Below, piece by piece: positions 6,347 to 8,120 of a DNA stretch of 8,120 nt. Made by a program: the position numbers and the translations under genes. The notes under the pieces were generated by a model that did no database searches, had not been told where the DNA came from, and saw nothing but the letters and a program-made list of their open reading frames with translations. The DNA comes from Desulfatitalea sp. Lineage in GTDB: Bacteria; Desulfobacterota; Desulfobacteria; Desulfobacterales; Desulfosarcinaceae. The number at the start of each line of letters is the position of its first letter. The first letter of the stretch is position 1. The DNA is taken from the NCBI GenBank assembly GCA_013041835.1, contig JABDRH010000398.1:1-8120 (forward strand). The letters are read 5' to 3'.

Positions 6347-7435
6347 CTAACCGTTTTGACTTTCAAAGTGACGCATGAAATCCACCAGCGCCTCCACTGC
6401 CTGCAAGGGGGTCGGGTTGTAAATGGAGGCGCGGCAGCCGCCGACCGAGCGATGGCCTTTAAGACCACCGAGGTCGTTGACCAGGGCGTCGGCCACGAAT
6501 TTCTTTTCTAAATCCTCGTTGGGCAGGCGGAAGGTGACGTTCATCAACGAGCGGCTGTCCGGGTCGGCCGTGCCGTTATAAAAACGACTGTTGTCGATGA
6601 AACCGTAAATCAAGTCGGCTTTTCGTTGGTTGATGGCGGCCATCTTTTCCAGGCCGCCAATGGTCTCCTCCAGCCACTTGAGCACCAACTGCACGGTGTA
6701 GACGGCAAAGCAGGGCGGCGTGTTGAACATGGAGTTCTTTTCGGCAAAGGTGCTGTACTTGAGCATGGTGGGCAGGTTGCCGGGGATCAGATCGAGCATG
6801 TCGTCGCGGATGACCACCATGCAGACACCGGCCGGGCCCATGTTCTTTTGGGCGCCGGCATAAAAAAGACCGAATTGCTCCACATCAAAAGGCCGGGAGA
6901 AGATATCCGAAGACATATCGGCGATCAGCGGCACCTGACCGGTATCGGGAAACGCGTCCCACTGGGTGCCCTTGATGGTATTGTTGGAGGTGATGTGGGC
7001 ATAAACCGCGTCTTTGCTGAATTGAATCTTCCTGGGGATATAGGCGAAGTTGCGGTCTTCCGACGAGGCCGGCACCTGAACGGTCTTTCCCTGGATCCGG
7101 GCCTCCTTGATGGCTTTGGTGGACCAGGTGCCGGTGTTCACATAGTCCGCGGTGCGGCCGTCGGCCAGAAAATTCATGGGAATCATGCAAAACTGCATGC
7201 TGGCGCCACCCTGCAGGAACAACACCTGGTAGCGGCTGCTTAGATTGAGCAAGCGCCGGGTCCGTTCAATGGCATCGTTGATCACCTCGTCAAACCATTT
7301 GGAGCGATGGCTGACTTCGGTGATGGACATGCCCGAGCCCTTAAAATCCAGAAACTCGGATTGAATCTCTTCCAGAACGGCCCGGGGCAGGGCCGCCGGT
7401 CCGGCATTGAAATTATGGATACGTTTTGGGCCCAT
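6347..7435 (-). CDS. serC: Phosphoserine aminotransferase
   Basis: This PLP enzyme converts 3-phosphohydroxypyruvate and glutamate to O-phosphoserine and 2-oxoglutarate in serine synthesis; in some bacteria it also acts in pyridoxal phosphate synthesis. The 362 residues match the usual length of about 360. It begins with FNAGPAALP (residues 9-17). The cofactor site shows GGAS at 77-80, Trp104 in the stacking position, Asp173 in ADMSSD, and the Schiff-base lysine Lys197 in GAQKNMGPAG, close to E. coli Lys198. GHRSVGGCRASIYNP near the C-terminus is the conserved substrate-binding segment. The ATG at 7435 is preceded on the - strand by GGAGGAAAA. The gene converges on the thiolase gene with a 10-bp gap and diverges from hisD. 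No serA is visible in the window. Confidence 0.97.
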   Translation of the reverse strand: MGPKRIHNFNAGPAALPRAVLEEIQSEFLDFKGSGMSITEVSHRSKWFDEVINDAIERTRRLLNLSSRYQVLFLQGGASMQFCMIPMNFLADGRTADYVNTGTWSTKAIKEARIQGKTVQVPASSEDRNFAYIPRKIQFSKDAVYAHITSNNTIKGTQWDAFPDTGQVPLIADMSSDIFSRPFDVEQFGLFYAGAQKNMGPAGVCMVVIRDDMLDLIPGNLPTMLKYSTFAEKNSMFNTPPCFAVYTVQLVLKWLEETIGGLEKMAAINQRKADLIYGFIDNSRFYNGTADPDSRSLMNVTFRLPNEDLEKKFVADALVNDLGGLKGHRSVGGCRASIYNPTPLQAVEALVDFMRHFESQNG

Positions 7436-7503
7436 CGTTTTCCTCCATTTTGCATCGGCATTGGGCGGTACGGTGCGCTTGCCATGTTTGATAAAGCACC
7501 CAG

Positions 7504-7532
7504 TTTATCTTAAAATATGCTCACCAAGTCAA
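7504..7532 (-). promoter_or_regulatory. Predicted promoter of serC
   Basis: On the - strand TTGACT (7532-7527) is followed after 17 bases by GATAAA (7509-7504). Each hexamer matches the sigma70 consensus at most positions (5/6 and 4/6) and the spacing is ideal. Transcription would start near 7497 and leave a leader of about 60 bases, which includes the GGAGGA ribosome site just before the ATG at 7435. Confidence 0.5.
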
Positions 7533-7576
7533 TTCAAATTTCCATGGTATTGGACTGGGTCGCTTCATCGGTGAAC

Positions 7577-7591
7577 ATCACGAGTCGTGAT
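7577..7591. promoter_or_regulatory. 15-bp palindrome upstream of hisD, possible operator
   Basis: ATCACGA-G-TCGTGAT is a perfect inverted repeat with 7-bp arms and a single central base. It ends six bases before the predicted hisD -35 box, a typical position for an activator or repressor of a sigma70 promoter. A further TCGTG half-copy follows at 7592-7596. The size suits a dimeric helix-turn-helix regulator, but I cannot name one. Confidence 0.45.
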
Positions 7592-7597
7592 TCGTGC

Positions 7598-7626
7598 TTG
7601 ACACGCAATGGCGAATTGTCCATATT
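7598..7626 (+). promoter_or_regulatory. Predicted promoter of hisD
   Basis: A perfect TTGACA (7598-7603) is followed after 17 bases by CATATT (7621-7626), which matches four of six positions of TATAAT. Transcription would start near 7633, giving a leader of about 48 bases with GGAGGGG (7666-7672) eight bases before the hisD ATG. Confidence 0.6.
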
Positions 7627-7680
7627 TCCACCGACTTTTGAGCTATACCCGGCAACTTGGCCAATGGAGGGGATTGGGCG

Positions 7681-8120
7681 ATGAAAATTTATCCGTACCC
7701 GTCGGATGCCGCAGTCAAGCGTCTTGATCGTATCGTGCAGCGTGGACTGGTTTTCAGCCAAAAGGAGTTGACGGCTGTCCAGCGTATCATGGACGATGTC
7801 CAAAAAAACGGGGACCGCGCGGTGATCGAATACACCCGTCGTTTTGACGCACCCGGGCTTGAAATCGCGGACATGCTCGTCACCGAGGAGGAGACGGCGG
7901 CGGCTGAAAAAGCGGTGGATCCTAAATTCAAGCGCGCTCTTGAGCGCGCCGTGGACCAGATATCCGGCTTCCATCGCAAGCAATTGCCCCGATCCTGGTT
8001 TGACACCCCCAGGCCAGGCACCTACCTGGGGCAAATGGTCAATCCGGTGGATGCCGCGGGTGTTTATGTGCCCGGCGCTACAGGCGGTGAAACCCCACTG
8101 GTTTCGTCGGTGTTGATGGG
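7681..8120 (+). CDS. hisD: Histidinol dehydrogenase, N-terminal part (cut by window end)
   Basis: HisD performs the last two steps of histidine synthesis, oxidising L-histidinol to histidine with two NAD+, using a zinc-containing cytoplasmic homodimer. The frame is open from the ATG at 7681 to the end of the window, giving 146 residues of an expected 430 or so. GGAGGGG at 7666-7672 supports this start. Family segments visible are the start MKIYPYPS, NGDRAVIEYTRRFD (about 42-55), ISGFHRKQ, and GQMVNPVDAAGVYVPGA followed by SSVLMG. The loop after VPG (ATGGETPLV) looks about three residues longer than the textbook VPGG-xxx-PSSVLM form, but is compatible with a genuine HisD. Catalytic His/Glu and zinc ligands lie beyond the window. 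The gene diverges from serC and may begin an operon continuing to the right. Confidence 0.93.
   Translation, partial: MKIYPYPSDAAVKRLDRIVQRGLVFSQKELTAVQRIMDDVQKNGDRAVIEYTRRFDAPGLEIADMLVTEEETAAAEKAVDPKFKRALERAVDQISGFHRKQLPRSWFDTPRPGTYLGQMVNPVDAAGVYVPGATGGETPLVSSVLM

Noticed and set aside
6626..7243. 205-codon + strand frame inside serC
   Set aside because: The - strand frame is a clear phosphoserine aminotransferase; the + strand product is a low-complexity antisense shadow.
7534..8034. 166-codon - strand frame over the serC-hisD spacer and hisD
   Set aside because: It is antisense to the recognisable HisD N-terminus, which has a good promoter and ribosome site.

Overview
This window looks like chromosomal DNA from an anaerobic, sulfate-reducer-type bacterium, most likely Desulfobacterota (Desulfosarcina/Desulfobacteraceae-like). 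That assignment is an inference. It rests on a [NiFe]-hydrogenase small subunit, a chemoreceptor with a periplasmic c-type heme motif, and a stand-alone fatty-acid beta-oxidation operon, all in moderately GC-rich DNA. No rRNA, tRNA, CRISPR array, transposase or other mobile-element gene was seen.

Left part (1-2350, + strand): the C-terminal 182 residues of a [NiFe]-hydrogenase small subunit, then an unrecognised 32-residue reading frame, then a 562-residue methyl-accepting chemotaxis protein. The small frame's stop codon overlaps the chemoreceptor start as ATGA. The receptor has a periplasmic sensor with CVRCH (c-heme) between two membrane helices, then HAMP and a signalling domain. The three frames are tightly spaced and co-oriented, which suggests that hydrogen metabolism and redox/energy taxis are co-expressed. 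The hydrogenase large subunit is not downstream.

Middle (2351-6336, + strand): a 340-bp non-coding region with repeats, a sigma70-like promoter and a near-perfect FadR-type (Bacillus TetR-family) operator box leads into a two-gene beta-oxidation operon. The first gene encodes a FadN-type fusion of 3-hydroxyacyl-CoA dehydrogenase (N-terminal) and enoyl-CoA hydratase (C-terminal). The second encodes a thiolase. Together they cover hydration, oxidation and thiolysis of enoyl-CoA. No acyl-CoA dehydrogenase or acyl-CoA ligase is in the window.

Right part (6347-8120): serC (phosphoserine aminotransferase) on the - strand converges on the thiolase gene with a gap of only 10 bp. It diverges from the 5' part of hisD (histidinol dehydrogenase, + strand, cut by the window end). 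The 245-bp divergent region holds a recognisable promoter for each gene and a 15-bp palindrome just upstream of the hisD -35 box.

The most interesting points are the heme-bearing chemoreceptor coupled to a hydrogenase gene through a tiny overlapping frame, the extra cysteine at the hydrogenase medial-cluster position, and the FadR-like operator located just after the predicted fad transcription start.
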